A stretch of DNA of 64,000 nt. Origin: CAZAFN01 sp964484795 (GTDB lineage: Bacteria; Pseudomonadota; Alphaproteobacteria; Methylaequorales; Methylaequoraceae). The notes below the pieces were generated by a model, which saw only the letters and a program-made list of their open reading frames with translations, was not told where the DNA came from and did not search any database. Below, piece after piece: positions 44,192-53,217 of this stretch. Within the stretch, counting starts at the first letter, position 1. Each line of letters opens with the position of its first letter. The stretch covers positions 1 to 64,000 of the forward strand of contig CAZAFN010000005.1 in assembly GCA_964484795.1 (NCBI GenBank). The letters are read 5' to 3'. The position numbers and the translations under genes are program-made.

Positions 44192-44936
44192 AAAAGTTGC
44201 GTGGATTACAGGAGGTGGCACCGGAATTGGCAAGGAATTAGCAAAAGTTCTTGTTAAAAACAAATGGAATGTTGTGATAAGTGGAAGAAGAATCGACAAG
44301 TTAAATCAAGTTAAAAATTTTGGCAAAAATAATATAACTTCATTAAAGTTGGATATAAGTTCTTCAACACAATGCCAAAAAATAGTAAAAAAAATTTTTA
44401 CAAAATTTGGAAAAATTGATCTAGCAATACTTAATGCTGCTGCTTACAATCCAGGGAATTTAGAATTTGGTGAGTTAAAAAAAATTAAAAATGTAATTGA
44501 TGTTAATCTAACTGGTCAAATAAATTGTCTTAGTTATATCGTTCCTTATATGAAGAAAGAAAAATCTGGCCAGATTGTTTTTATTTCTTCTCCTGCAGGT
44601 TTCAGAGGATTGCCAAACGCTGGAATTTATGGAGTAACTAAATCAGCTTTAACTTTTCTAGCCGAAAGCACTCACATAGAATTGTCAAAATCAAAAATTA
44701 AAATTCAGGTCGTACATCCTGGTTTTATTAAAACACCAATGACTGATAAGAATAAATTTCCTATGCCTTTTTTAATGTCTTCTGAAGAGGCAGCTCAAAA
44801 AATATTTAACAAACTGAAATCTCCAGAATTTGAAATCTCTTTCCCTAAAAAGCTAATAATACCAATGAAGATTCTTCAAATAATACCTTACAAACTCTAT
44901 TTTTTTTTAATGAAAAATTTTGTTAAATTAATTTAA
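44175..44936 (+). CDS. Short-chain dehydrogenase/reductase
   Basis: This 253-aa Rossmann-fold oxidoreductase has TGGGTGIGKELAKVL (about 12-26), NAAAYNPG (about 89-96), catalytic Ser in VFISSPAG and Y-x-x-x-K in YGVTKSALTF (about 152-161). Substrate unknown. SDRs of this kind recur beside COG2907/DUF1365/Cfa clusters, suggesting a role in fatty-acyl modification. It is co-directional with and overlaps DUF6134, and converges on DUF3833. Confidence 0.9.
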   Translation: MKKNNKKVAWITGGGTGIGKELAKVLVKNKWNVVISGRRIDKLNQVKNFGKNNITSLKLDISSSTQCQKIVKKIFTKFGKIDLAILNAAAYNPGNLEFGELKKIKNVIDVNLTGQINCLSYIVPYMKKEKSGQIVFISSPAGFRGLPNAGIYGVTKSALTFLAESTHIELSKSKIKIQVVHPGFIKTPMTDKNKFPMPFLMSSEEAAQKIFNKLKSPEFEISFPKKLIIPMKILQIIPYKLYFFLMKNFVKLI

Positions 44937-44952
44937 TTGAAATAAAAAGTTT

Positions 44953-45480
44953 TCATTGATTAATCTTTAAGAAAGTTATTGTCACCACACCTATTTTTAT
45001 TCCCCATTTCTTTACATCTGCTCTATTAATCAAAATATTCCTATCTTGCAAAAACATCCAATCATCAAAATCTACCGTAACGGTTGAGTTTTTAACTTTT
45101 AAATTCAATTTGTAAGTCCAATTCAAAGCATTGCCAACTGCTTTTCCCTTCGCTTCTCCAATCACATCATCAGCACTGCCAAGATATTTTTTTTCACCCA
45201 ATATTTTTATTTTCCAAATTCTTTGTTCTTGCTCACCATCATCATATAAAAACTTCTCATTAAGAACTAACGTGTCTCCATCTTTTTTTCCATCAATATC
45301 TACGCTAAATGATCTTTGCAGATTTCCAAATCGGTCATGAAACAACCCCCAAGCCTCAACCTTACCAGAAAAATAATCCTCTAATATTAGTTCGGGATTA
45401 TTATTTTTAAACTTATCTATATCCATATTTGTCGAACATGAAACAACAAAAAACAAAGTAATTACTCTAATTAGTTGCAT
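44953..45480 (-). CDS. DUF3833 family lipoprotein
   Basis: This 175-aa protein has a lipoprotein signal (TLFFVVSCS, lipobox Cys at about 15) and the DUF3833 core LEDYFSGKVEAWGLFHDRFGNLQRSF ... FLYDDGEQEQRIWKI ... DDWMFLQD. It is probably an outer- or inner-membrane lipoprotein. DUF3833 genes cluster with Cfa, DUF1365 and COG2907 in many proteobacteria. Here it is the last gene of that minus-strand set, 27 nt after the MFS gene. Confidence 0.85.
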   Translation of the reverse strand: MQLIRVITLFFVVSCSTNMDIDKFKNNNPELILEDYFSGKVEAWGLFHDRFGNLQRSFSVDIDGKKDGDTLVLNEKFLYDDGEQEQRIWKIKILGEKKYLGSADDVIGEAKGKAVGNALNWTYKLNLKVKNSTVTVDFDDWMFLQDRNILINRADVKKWGIKIGVVTITFLKINQ

Positions 45481-45507
45481 ACTAAATATATGGTACCAGA
45501 TTCAGAA

Positions 45508-46797
45508 CTATCCATAAATTTTTTTCTGAATTTTTACCTGCTCATTTTGGTTGGATTTAAAATTTATCAGCAAAAAACCTGAAATTAATTTAAGTAGAAC
45601 TGGAAGAAAAGCATATGAAAAAAATATAAATCTTTTGCTTTCATTATTTATTGCTTGATTTGTGTCAAAGTCTAGAATGCCAAGAACTCCAAACACAAAT
45701 AAACTCATCAAAGCAAAAGAAATTTTATTGATAAAAGTAATAAAAGAAAATAACAACCCAGAAATATCTTCTTTAAATTTATATTTGTGGATATCCGTTA
45801 TATCAGCCTGAATGGATGGAGGAATAATTAAATCTGCCCCTAGGCAAAAACCTGTAAGACAAGATATAATTATAAAACAAAATAAGTCGCCACTATCTAA
45901 AAATAAGACAAACACAAAAAATAATGATGAAAGGGAAAGTGAGACTGCCCAGGTATGGTTTTTGTTTATTTTTTTACTTAATAAAGTCCAGAATGGTATT
46001 CCTAAAATTGCAAAGAGGAAATAAAAAAACAAAACTCTCTGTCTATCAAAATCATTACCCCCGAGAACGTACGTGACAAAAAAGGCAAACAAGATCATTG
46101 GAAGTACATTTGCCAAACTATTAATTAAAAAAATTGCCATCAATCTGATTAAAGATTTATTTTTCTTTAAGTTTCTCAATGTTAAAAAAAAATTTTTATT
46201 TTCTTTTTTTTGTGTATTTTCAGTTGGCACAAAAAAGCAAATCAATAAAATCCCAATGAACCCAGAAAGAACTGCAACATACACCAAATATTCTGCTAAT
46301 TCTCCACTATTAAATTCAAATATCATTGGCAATCCCAAAGAAAAAAATAGACCCAGTAAAATGAAAAACTCACGAGACGCACTAAGCTTCGTTCTTAAAA
46401 AATAATTCCTTTCTAGGTCATAACCAATTGAAAGATATGGTATTTGGAACATTGTCCAGCCCAAATACAACAAACCAACCCAAATCAACAAATAATGCTC
46501 ATACGGGATGAATTCTAAAACAAAAAGTTTTTTCAACGCAAAGCCAGAAATTAATCCACCAAATATAAGCCAGTATTTTCTAGAAAAAAATGATTTATCA
46601 TTTACCCACCCCATTATTGGATCAGAGACTATATCAATAAGTTTTGCTAAAAAAAGGTAGATGCCAATATCAGAAAGATCATAACCATATTTTTCTGAAT
46701 AAAGTGCTGGCAAAATAATCATTACAGGAAAAGTGGGGATGGCAAATGCAAATGCTGGAGAAGCATACAGAATGTTTCTAAGAGTAATATTAGTCAA
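45508..46797 (-). CDS. MFS transporter (GPH/MelB-like)
   Basis: This 429-aa protein has about twelve transmembrane helices and an N-terminal motif DIVSDPIMGWVNDKSFF (about 50-66), the MelB-like D-P-x-x-G-x-x-x-D signature. GPH transporters usually carry sugars, but members in Cfa clusters may move lipids or another substrate. It starts one nucleotide after the Cfa stop, so it is part of the same operon. Confidence 0.85.
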   Translation of the reverse strand: MTNITLRNILYASPAFAFAIPTFPVMIILPALYSEKYGYDLSDIGIYLFLAKLIDIVSDPIMGWVNDKSFFSRKYWLIFGGLISGFALKKLFVLEFIPYEHYLLIWVGLLYLGWTMFQIPYLSIGYDLERNYFLRTKLSASREFFILLGLFFSLGLPMIFEFNSGELAEYLVYVAVLSGFIGILLICFFVPTENTQKKENKNFFLTLRNLKKNKSLIRLMAIFLINSLANVLPMILFAFFVTYVLGGNDFDRQRVLFFYFLFAILGIPFWTLLSKKINKNHTWAVSLSLSSLFFVFVLFLDSGDLFCFIIISCLTGFCLGADLIIPPSIQADITDIHKYKFKEDISGLLFSFITFINKISFALMSLFVFGVLGILDFDTNQAINNESKRFIFFSYAFLPVLLKLISGFLLINFKSNQNEQVKIQKKIYG

Positions 46798-46798
46798 T

Positions 46799-47983
46799 TC
46801 AAACTTTCTTTATCAAGAATTGACCAACATTAATATTCCCAGATCTAAAGCCCCCTTCACAATATCCTAAATAATATTTCCACATTCGCTTAAATGTATT
46901 ATCAAATCCCATCTGTTTGATTTTTTCCCATGAACCTTCAAATGAATTCATCCAATGTTTAAGGGTCTTCGCATAATGATGCCCAAACATTATTTGTTCC
47001 TGAATTGTTAGGCCACTGGAAAAAGCTACTTTCCTCATTTCCTCCACAGAAGGCAACATACCTCCAGGAAAAATGTAAGTCTGAATGAAATCTGGAAATC
47101 TTCTATAGCTTCTGTAAAAATTGTTTTCAATTGTTATTGTTTGAAGTCCAATGCATCCATTGTGTTTTAAATTTTTTTTTAAAGTATTAAAATAAATTGG
47201 CCAATACTTCTCACCCACAGCCTCAAACATTTCTATAGAAACTATTTTGTCATAAAAACCTTTTATATCTCTGTAATCTTTCAATTTAATGTTTATTTTG
47301 TCATTTAATTTTTCTTCAAAAACTCTTTTTTTCACTGATTCGTATTGTTTTTTCGAAATAGTAATGGCTGTCACTTTGGCTGAAAGATTCTTTGCCAAAA
47401 AAATTGAAAAACCGCCCCATCCACAACCAATTTCAAGCACTTCATCATTTTGTTTGATTTGGCACATTCTAATTAAATTTTTATATTTATTAATTTGAGC
47501 ATCATAAAGATCTTCCATACCACTGTTAAACAATGCAGATGAATAGGTCATTGATTTATCCAACCAATATTTGTAGAAATTATTGCCTAAGTCGTAGTGC
47601 ATACTTATATTTTTGCGTGACCCAGATTTAGTATTTCTATTAAAGTAATGTTTCAATCTTAGAAACAAAATAATGTACCATTTACCACGAATAAATTTTG
47701 AGAATTCATGGAAATTTTTGGCACCCCATTCTAAAAAATCACTTAGACTGGATGTATCCCAATTTTCATCAATGTAACTTTCTGCCCAACCTAGATCACC
47801 TTTTAGAAAAAAATCGTCTAAACATTTCATATTTTTTATTGAAATTTCAGCATTTGGTCCCGGATTATTAGCTTCAAAAAAAAAAACTTTTTTTTTCTTG
47901 TTGTAAACAGAAATCTTTCCGTATTTGCTTTGTGACAAAACACTATAAAAAAGTTCTAATTTTTTTTTTAGCTCTTTATTCAT
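46799..47983 (-). CDS. cfa: Cyclopropane-fatty-acyl-phospholipid synthase family methyltransferase
   Basis: This 394-aa SAM enzyme has SAM-binding VLEIGCGWGGFSIFLAKN (about 173-190), substrate/bicarbonate-site-like features ISMHYDLGNNFYKYWLDKSMTYSSA, and MFEAVGEKYWPIYF. It methylates unsaturated acyl chains of phospholipids to cyclopropane or branched/furan-type products. Its position between DUF1365 and an MFS gene is the conserved context of a modified-fatty-acid pathway seen in Rhodobacter and Vibrio, so the product may not be a simple cyclopropane acid. Confidence 0.9.
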   Translation of the reverse strand: MNKELKKKLELFYSVLSQSKYGKISVYNKKKKVFFFEANNPGPNAEISIKNMKCLDDFFLKGDLGWAESYIDENWDTSSLSDFLEWGAKNFHEFSKFIRGKWYIILFLRLKHYFNRNTKSGSRKNISMHYDLGNNFYKYWLDKSMTYSSALFNSGMEDLYDAQINKYKNLIRMCQIKQNDEVLEIGCGWGGFSIFLAKNLSAKVTAITISKKQYESVKKRVFEEKLNDKINIKLKDYRDIKGFYDKIVSIEMFEAVGEKYWPIYFNTLKKNLKHNGCIGLQTITIENNFYRSYRRFPDFIQTYIFPGGMLPSVEEMRKVAFSSGLTIQEQIMFGHHYAKTLKHWMNSFEGSWEKIKQMGFDNTFKRMWKYYLGYCEGGFRSGNINVGQFLIKKV

Positions 47984-47985
47984 GA

Positions 47986-48747
47986 TTATTTAACAGAAGA
48001 AAAAAAGTCGTCAGGTTTTTTTGGTTTCTTTATATATATTGCGCCTTTAAAAAACAATTTCAATGCCTGGATGTAAATGCCTAAAGTTACCTGAAGATTT
48101 TGGAAGATTCTACCAAAAAGAACCTTTAGCAAATTAATTTCGCTCATCTGCCTTGACCTACCAGAAAATGATGCTTCAAAAATCTTTTGGTTATTTACTT
48201 CATAAAATATAAAAAAGTTTAACAAATTATTGTCAATGCTAAATTTTATCTTATAACTCCCTTTAACTTTAAAAAATGGTGATACGTAAAATTTTTTTTT
48301 AATATTGAAAAATTTTTCATTCCTAACTTTACAAATGTAAGCGTGCCTTTCATTAAATGTGTTGCTCACTTCGAAAATTATTACCTTTGCATTTTTTTTT
48401 TTATCATAACAAACAAAAATTGATATTGGATTAAAAACGTAACCTAAAATTCTTGGCAAGCAAAAAGCTTTAATGGATTTAATGTTATAAATTGAATTTT
48501 TTTTTAATTTTTTTTGCAAATATTCATAAAGACTCACTTTTTTTTCATTAACTGAACCATGATCATTATCACAAAATGTAAAGAAAGAAATTTTATTCCT
48601 TCTAAATGTTAAAAAATTTCCAAAATTACAAATGTCAAACCAAAAATAAGTCAACTTGTATTTAAAATTATGATTAAATGGTTTAAACCTTGAATGTTTC
48701 ACTATTCCTTCATACAAGGCATCTTTTGTAAAATTTATTTTAACCAT
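47986..48747 (-). CDS. DUF1365 family protein
   Basis: This 253-aa protein has the family signatures LYEGIVKHSRFKPFNHNFKYKL (about 11-32), RILGYVFNPISIFVCYD (about 99-115) and EVSNTFNERHAY. No enzymatic role is established. It is nearly always next to the COG2907 oxidoreductase and a Cfa-type methyltransferase. Its start overlaps the COG2907 end by 13 nt and its stop is 2 nt before cfa. Confidence 0.88.
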   Translation of the reverse strand: MVKINFTKDALYEGIVKHSRFKPFNHNFKYKLTYFWFDICNFGNFLTFRRNKISFFTFCDNDHGSVNEKKVSLYEYLQKKLKKNSIYNIKSIKAFCLPRILGYVFNPISIFVCYDKKKNAKVIIFEVSNTFNERHAYICKVRNEKFFNIKKKFYVSPFFKVKGSYKIKFSIDNNLLNFFIFYEVNNQKIFEASFSGRSRQMSEINLLKVLFGRIFQNLQVTLGIYIQALKLFFKGAIYIKKPKKPDDFFSSVK

Positions 48748-49982
48748 TCTCTTCTCATTCCTGACATTTTCTCAGCAACATTTAGTCCTGATTTTATTCC
48801 ATCTTCGTGAAATCCATACCCTAAATATGCACCGCAGAACCAAGTTTTATTTTCTCCTTGAATTAATTTAATATCTTTTTGTGCCTCAAAAGTTTCACAA
48901 TTAAAAATAGGGTGCTCATAATGTATAATCTTATAGGTTTTATCTTTTTTAGGTTCTTGACTTGGGTTTAGTGTTACAAAAATATTTCTACTTGTTTCTA
49001 GTTTTTGAAGTTGGTTCATCCAATATGTAACAGAAATTTCATTCTTTCCATTTTCCAAATAATTCCAACTCGACCAAACCTTTTTTAATTTTGGCATTAA
49101 TGATTCATCAAAATGTAAAAAAACTTTATTCTTTTTATATTGTATTTTAGAAAAAATTTTTCTTTCATTCGATGCCATATTTTCTAGTATATTTTTAATT
49201 TGATCGGCATGAACAGCCAATACCACATAATCATATTTTATTATCTTTTTGTCAATTTTTATCTCCACATATTTACCATTTCTTCTTACAACCTTAACAT
49301 TACAATTTTTTATGGGATTTATATTCTTACATCTAATTATTTTTTCTACGTAATTTCTACTTCCACCAAGAACAGTCCTCCATTTTGGTCTGTCAAAAAA
49401 TTTTAATAAACCATGATTTGAGAAAAAATCCACAAACTCTCTCAATGGATATTTTTTAATATCTTTCAATGATGACGACCAGATACTTGAAGCCATTGGA
49501 TAAATATGGTTGTACTTAAAAAAATCTGAGTAATTTTTCTTGTGCAGATATTCATCAATAGTGGAAAAAGAGAAATTTTCTTTATCCAACTCGACACTTT
49601 TATAAAATCTAACTATTTCAAATAACATCTTAATGAATTTGAGATTTAAAAAATTTGATTTCTGGCCAAAAATAGATGACATATTTGATCCTCCATATTC
49701 CAGAGCACCTTTATCTTTAGAAAATGCAAATGACATATCACTTTCATAAGATTCTACATTTAGACTTTTAAACAAATTACACAGATTTGGATAATTAATT
49801 TCATTGAATACTATGAAACCTGTATCAACGGATATATCCATTTCATTAACTTTGATTTTTTCCGTGTTGGAATGACCACCAAAGTATGAGTTTTTTTCAA
49901 AGAGATCAACTTTGTGACCCTTTGAAAGCAACCATGCACAAGATAATCCTGAAATCCCACTGCCAATAACAGCTATTCTCAT
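48735..49982 (-). CDS. COG2907 FAD-dependent oxidoreductase (amine-oxidase fold)
   Basis: This 415-aa protein has the N-terminal dinucleotide motif IAVIGSGISGLSCAWLLSKG (about 3-22), FEKNSYFGGHSNT, and the C-terminal FAD-contact region WFCGAYLGYGFHEDGIKSGL. This family resembles phytoene-desaturase-like flavoproteins and is proposed to act on fatty acyl chains with Cfa/DUF1365 partners. It is the first gene of the minus-strand set COG2907-DUF1365-cfa-MFS-DUF3833. The A-rich stretch just upstream (50000-50035) shows no clear promoter. Confidence 0.9.
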   Translation of the reverse strand: MRIAVIGSGISGLSCAWLLSKGHKVDLFEKNSYFGGHSNTEKIKVNEMDISVDTGFIVFNEINYPNLCNLFKSLNVESYESDMSFAFSKDKGALEYGGSNMSSIFGQKSNFLNLKFIKMLFEIVRFYKSVELDKENFSFSTIDEYLHKKNYSDFFKYNHIYPMASSIWSSSLKDIKKYPLREFVDFFSNHGLLKFFDRPKWRTVLGGSRNYVEKIIRCKNINPIKNCNVKVVRRNGKYVEIKIDKKIIKYDYVVLAVHADQIKNILENMASNERKIFSKIQYKKNKVFLHFDESLMPKLKKVWSSWNYLENGKNEISVTYWMNQLQKLETSRNIFVTLNPSQEPKKDKTYKIIHYEHPIFNCETFEAQKDIKLIQGENKTWFCGAYLGYGFHEDGIKSGLNVAEKMSGMRREWLK

Positions 49983-50044
49983 TTTTTTAATAAAACATAA
50001 TATTAGAAATTAAAAAAAAAAAGAAAAAAAAATCAATATATTGT

Positions 50045-50073
50045 TTGACTTATATAAAAAATCACTATATATT
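50045..50073 (+). promoter_or_regulatory. Sigma70-type promoter of the 24-aa ORF
   Basis: TTGACT (50045-50050) and TATATT (50068-50073) are separated by exactly 17 nt, close to consensus. The predicted transcript starts near 50080, about 8 nt before ATG 50088, and would end at the hairpin 50171-50201. Confidence 0.65.
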
Positions 50074-50087
50074 GATACTGGGCTAGT

Positions 50088-50162
50088 ATGATTATAACAA
50101 AACTTTGTGCAATAACATTCTCCTCAATTTTTTTGTTACTACTAGTTTCAAGTCTATTTTAA
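50088..50162 (+). CDS. Candidate 24-aa hydrophobic small protein
   Basis: The ORF reads MIITKLCAITFSSIFLLLLV-SSLF: one basic residue and then a single hydrophobic helix. It lies between a near-consensus promoter and a perfect terminator, so it is either a small membrane protein or a short non-coding RNA in which the ORF is incidental. No Shine-Dalgarno is visible and the 5' leader would be about 8 nt. Divergent from the COG2907 gene and convergent with the small minus-strand genes. Confidence 0.4.
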   Translation: MIITKLCAITFSSIFLLLLVSSLF

Positions 50163-50170
50163 TTTCCTCC

Positions 50171-50201
50171 AATAAAACCCTGGTTCTGCCAGGGTTTTAT
50201 T
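50171..50201. terminator. Perfect Rho-independent terminator hairpin (bidirectional)
   Basis: AATAAAACCCTGG and CCAGGGTTTTATT form a 13-bp perfect stem around TTCTG. A/T tails occur within both arms, so it can stop transcription from the short plus-strand unit and from the minus-strand genes ending near 50247-50461. Confidence 0.88.
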
Positions 50202-50246
50202 GTTAAATCTAAATTGTAGTCTTATTTTGCTGTTATATTGGGAAGT

Positions 50247-50516
50247 TTATGGTTTTCTGTAGATTGTTAACCAGTTTGATGAGAGCAATTGATGGTCCAG
50301 TGACTCAACATTGTCATAACCGGAAAGCTCAGAAGTATTGTAATTGTTCAAGTTTTTACGAAACGAGTGATCGTAATTTCTTCTAATTCTATCAAACCTT
50401 ATGTTATGTATTAGATTCAACATCAAGATACTTAACGACTCATTAGAAATTTGTTTAATTCTATTCTCTGATAAAGTGCCTTCTAAACTCACAAACTGCT
50501 GAAAAATAAGGATCAC
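50247..50516 (-). CDS. Doubtful small ORF (up to 89 aa)
   Basis: This frame overlaps the end of the upstream small exported protein gene by 56 nt in a different frame. If translated it more likely starts at an internal Met (LMLNLIHNIRFDRIRR..., about residue 32). There is no known domain, signal or clear RBS. It fills the space between that gene and the terminator at 50171-50201. It may be a real short gene or chance. Confidence 0.25.
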   Translation of the reverse strand: MILIFQQFVSLEGTLSENRIKQISNESLSILMLNLIHNIRFDRIRRNYDHSFRKNLNNYNTSELSGYDNVESLDHQLLSSNWLTIYRKP

Positions 50517-50781
50517 CAGGTCTTGGTTCTGTAATCATAACTTCTCTATTTAAAGCACATGACTCTGCAATCAAGGTATTGAGCAAATGTCCTGCATTAG
50601 CATATGATGTATGAATAGCAAGAAAGAAATTATCAGAATTCCTACACTTCTTTAATTGTTTTTGTAATTCTCCTGGAGACATTTCTTTATTATATATCAC
50701 TTTGCACCAATTGGCTGAATAACTGAAATTAAAGGTAAAAACTGTTAAAAAAAATAAAATCAACTTAATATTTTTCTTCAT
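50461..50781 (-). CDS. Small exported protein of unknown function
   Basis: From ATG 50781 the protein is 106 aa. It has a signal peptide (MKKNIKLILFFLTVFTFNFS, cleavage near SYSA), then NWCKVIYNKEMSPGELQKQL, further cysteines (KKCRN, ESCALN, AVCEFR) and no membrane segment. The start forms an ATGA overlap with the PAP2 stop, and GGAGA lies 8 nt upstream, which favours 50781 over the upstream in-frame start at 50796. Four Cys suggest disulfides in the periplasm. Function unknown. Confidence 0.6.
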   Translation of the reverse strand: MKKNIKLILFFLTVFTFNFSYSANWCKVIYNKEMSPGELQKQLKKCRNSDNFFLAIHTSYANAGHLLNTLIAESCALNREVMITEPRPGDPYFSAVCEFRRHFIRE

Positions 50782-51557
50782 ATGAAAATTCTCCAATATA
50801 TAAGTTTCAAAAAATCACCTGTACTCATTATGTTCTTCTCTTCAAATTCTTCAAATTGCTGTTTAAAAAAAAATTTATATATAAGAACTGGAAATATAGA
50901 TCCAAGGTAAGCTCCAAAGAAAATATCACTAGGAAAATGCATAGACATAAATATTCTCGATATACCCATTAATGTGGCAACAATTAAAATTAAAATTATA
51001 TGTCTATTGAAATACAAAATAAATAGCATTGCAATGGTAAAAGCTGCTTGCGTATGTCCAGAAGGAAAGGAATTCACCTTATGTTCAATGTTAAAGGAAT
51101 TAATTCTTTCATGACTGCCTAAGAAAAAATATTTAGGCCTTGCAACACCAACAACATACTTAAGGAGATTACAAGCAACCCCTGCTGTAATTAATGAAAA
51201 GACAATGTGTTTACATACTAATGAAGAATAGGAAAATGTATTAGATATTGGAAGAAAATCAAAACCTGTTTTTGTCTCTAAAATTTTAAGTTTTGATGGA
51301 TTTTTAAGTATTGAATTGATATTCAAATTTGCAAATAAAATAATTAAGCAGATTATTATAATGTTTAATGGGTCGAGTATATCTGATATTGGATCTATAA
51401 AGTTTTTGAAAAAAGAAAAAAATATTCCGTGAAAAGATCTTGTAAGTTGAAAAATATATACATCAAAAAATTTGAATAGCACCACTGTAATTGTTAAAAC
51501 AAAAAATAAAAGACTGTAGGATGTTAAAAAGTTTAATTTTTTAATAGATTCATTCAT
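50778..51557 (-). CDS. PAP2-family lipid phosphatase
   Basis: This 259-aa membrane protein has the three phosphatase motifs: K-x6-RP in KYVVGVARPK (about 135), PSGH in NSFPSGHTQAAF (about 164-175), and SR-x5-H-x3-D in SRIFMSMHFPSDIFFG (about 203-218). Members dephosphorylate undecaprenyl pyrophosphate, phosphatidate or lipid A (LpxE type). Neighbours ArnT-like and LAB-N favour a lipid A or polyprenyl-phosphate role. It directly follows the ArnT-like gene (2 nt gap). Confidence 0.87.
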   Translation of the reverse strand: MNESIKKLNFLTSYSLLFFVLTITVVLFKFFDVYIFQLTRSFHGIFFSFFKNFIDPISDILDPLNIIIICLIILFANLNINSILKNPSKLKILETKTGFDFLPISNTFSYSSLVCKHIVFSLITAGVACNLLKYVVGVARPKYFFLGSHERINSFNIEHKVNSFPSGHTQAAFTIAMLFILYFNRHIILILIVATLMGISRIFMSMHFPSDIFFGAYLGSIFPVLIYKFFFKQQFEEFEEKNIMSTGDFLKLIYWRIFI

Positions 51558-51559
51558 AA

Positions 51560-53167
51560 TCAGTTTTTATAAATCTCAAATGACATATTTCTTCCTTTTG
51601 AATAATTGAAGCCTTGAAATTTCTCAACTAGTTTAAAATCTGAATACTTTGGATTTTTAAAAAAAATCTCGCTATATTCACTGGACACAATATACATAAT
51701 TTTTTTTGAAAATATCGTATTTTCTTTCAAAATGTGAGGGTCAATTTTCTTTGATTTGTGAGATGTTAAAAAAATTAGGCTTGGTTCGTTAAACCCATAA
51801 TTTAATATTTCATCAACATCATTTTGGTTCCTATCAACAATCTTTGCAATATTCTCTGATATCCAAAGAACATTCATTTTTGGAATCAAAAAGTAAATTA
51901 ATGAAAGATATACGCATAATTGAAATACACCCACAAAAACTAAAAGTTTTTTTAGATTTTTTTTTAGATTAATACTTAATAGGTAGAAGGTAAATATCAA
52001 AAAAATGAAAATTAACAACCAAAAAAAAGGATCAGGATTTGAATAATTGTAAATTGAAAAAAGCAGCAAACCAATGAATAAGCATGGAAAAATGATTAGA
52101 GGGATTGTTGTATATTTTAATTTTTCGTATTCAAAGTTTATAGAAAATAGATGTTTAGCAATTAATATACTCAAAGCTGAATATGATGGAAGAATGTAGT
52201 GTGGAAGCTTTGTTGGCACAATCTCATAAATTATTAACGGAACCAAAAACCACAAGGACAAAAAACAATCTTCCTTACTATCCAAAAATAATACTCTCCA
52301 TTTCTTAATTGAATTAATCAAGACAGATGGGAAAAAAATTGAACCTGGCCAAAAAAATATAAAAATTAAAATGAAGTAGTATCCAGGAGGAAATCCATGG
52401 GATTCTTGTCCAGATTTTAATTTGTTAAACAAATCAAAAACAACCGACTCATACCAAAAAACACCACTAGATTTTATTGTTATTGCTATAAACCATGGGA
52501 GAGTAATAACCAAAAAAGAAAGCAAACCTAACCAAGACCAAATTTGCTTAAAATAATTATTTCTCTGAAGAAGTGAAAAAACGAACAATGGAATTAATGT
52601 AAAAATAAAAATTATTGGCCCTTTAATTAGAACCCCAAATGCCAAAATAATCCAAAAAACAATCTTGAGAAAATTTTTAACTTTGTTTGTCCTAACCAGT
52701 TCAAAAATCAACAAATTTGCTGCATTTACCGTTAAAAACAAGAGTCCATCAGTTTTAGCTTGATGCATTTCAGAAATGGTTAAAATTGAGCAAATCAAAA
52801 AATAAATTGATATAAAAGCAATGTCTTTGTTGTAAATTCTGATCAAATAAAAATATATGAGTAAAAAACTAACCAAAATTCCAAAAAGTGATGGTAATCT
52901 ATATACCCAAATTTTGTCATATGGTTCGTGTCCAAAAATATAATTAGCTAACACTTGACTCCAATAAATACCAATGGGTTTTTTATATCTGGATTCCTCT
53001 AACATTTTAATGTCAACAAAGTCTTTTGTTTCAATCATAGTTTTAGTAGCTGTTGCAAACCTAGCTTCATCTCTATCCATTACTGGAAGTTTCAAAATGC
53101 CTTGAAAAAAAAGAATTGTGCATAGAAGTAAAAAAATTAAAAATTTTTTTTGTTTTAAAAAAGTCAT
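51560..53167 (-). CDS. ArnT/PMT-like glycosyltransferase
   Basis: This 535-aa GT-C membrane enzyme has the first-loop Asp/Glu motif VMDRDEARFATATKTMIE (about 30-47), KKPIGIYWSQVLANYIFG, and multiple transmembrane helices, then a soluble C-terminus. ArnT-type enzymes transfer aminoarabinose or another sugar from undecaprenyl phosphate to lipid A. The sugar here is not known and no arnBC genes are present. A GT2 polyprenyl-phosphate sugar synthase-like gene starts divergently 50 nt away and could supply the donor. Confidence 0.85.
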   Translation of the reverse strand: MTFLKQKKFLIFLLLCTILFFQGILKLPVMDRDEARFATATKTMIETKDFVDIKMLEESRYKKPIGIYWSQVLANYIFGHEPYDKIWVYRLPSLFGILVSFLLIYFYLIRIYNKDIAFISIYFLICSILTISEMHQAKTDGLLFLTVNAANLLIFELVRTNKVKNFLKIVFWIILAFGVLIKGPIIFIFTLIPLFVFSLLQRNNYFKQIWSWLGLLSFLVITLPWFIAITIKSSGVFWYESVVFDLFNKLKSGQESHGFPPGYYFILIFIFFWPGSIFFPSVLINSIKKWRVLFLDSKEDCFLSLWFLVPLIIYEIVPTKLPHYILPSYSALSILIAKHLFSINFEYEKLKYTTIPLIIFPCLFIGLLLFSIYNYSNPDPFFWLLIFIFLIFTFYLLSINLKKNLKKLLVFVGVFQLCVYLSLIYFLIPKMNVLWISENIAKIVDRNQNDVDEILNYGFNEPSLIFLTSHKSKKIDPHILKENTIFSKKIMYIVSSEYSEIFFKNPKYSDFKLVEKFQGFNYSKGRNMSFEIYKN

Positions 53168-53217
53168 TGTTTTTCGAATCCACTAGTTTAGATTTAGTGT
53201 TATCATAACATTCTAAA

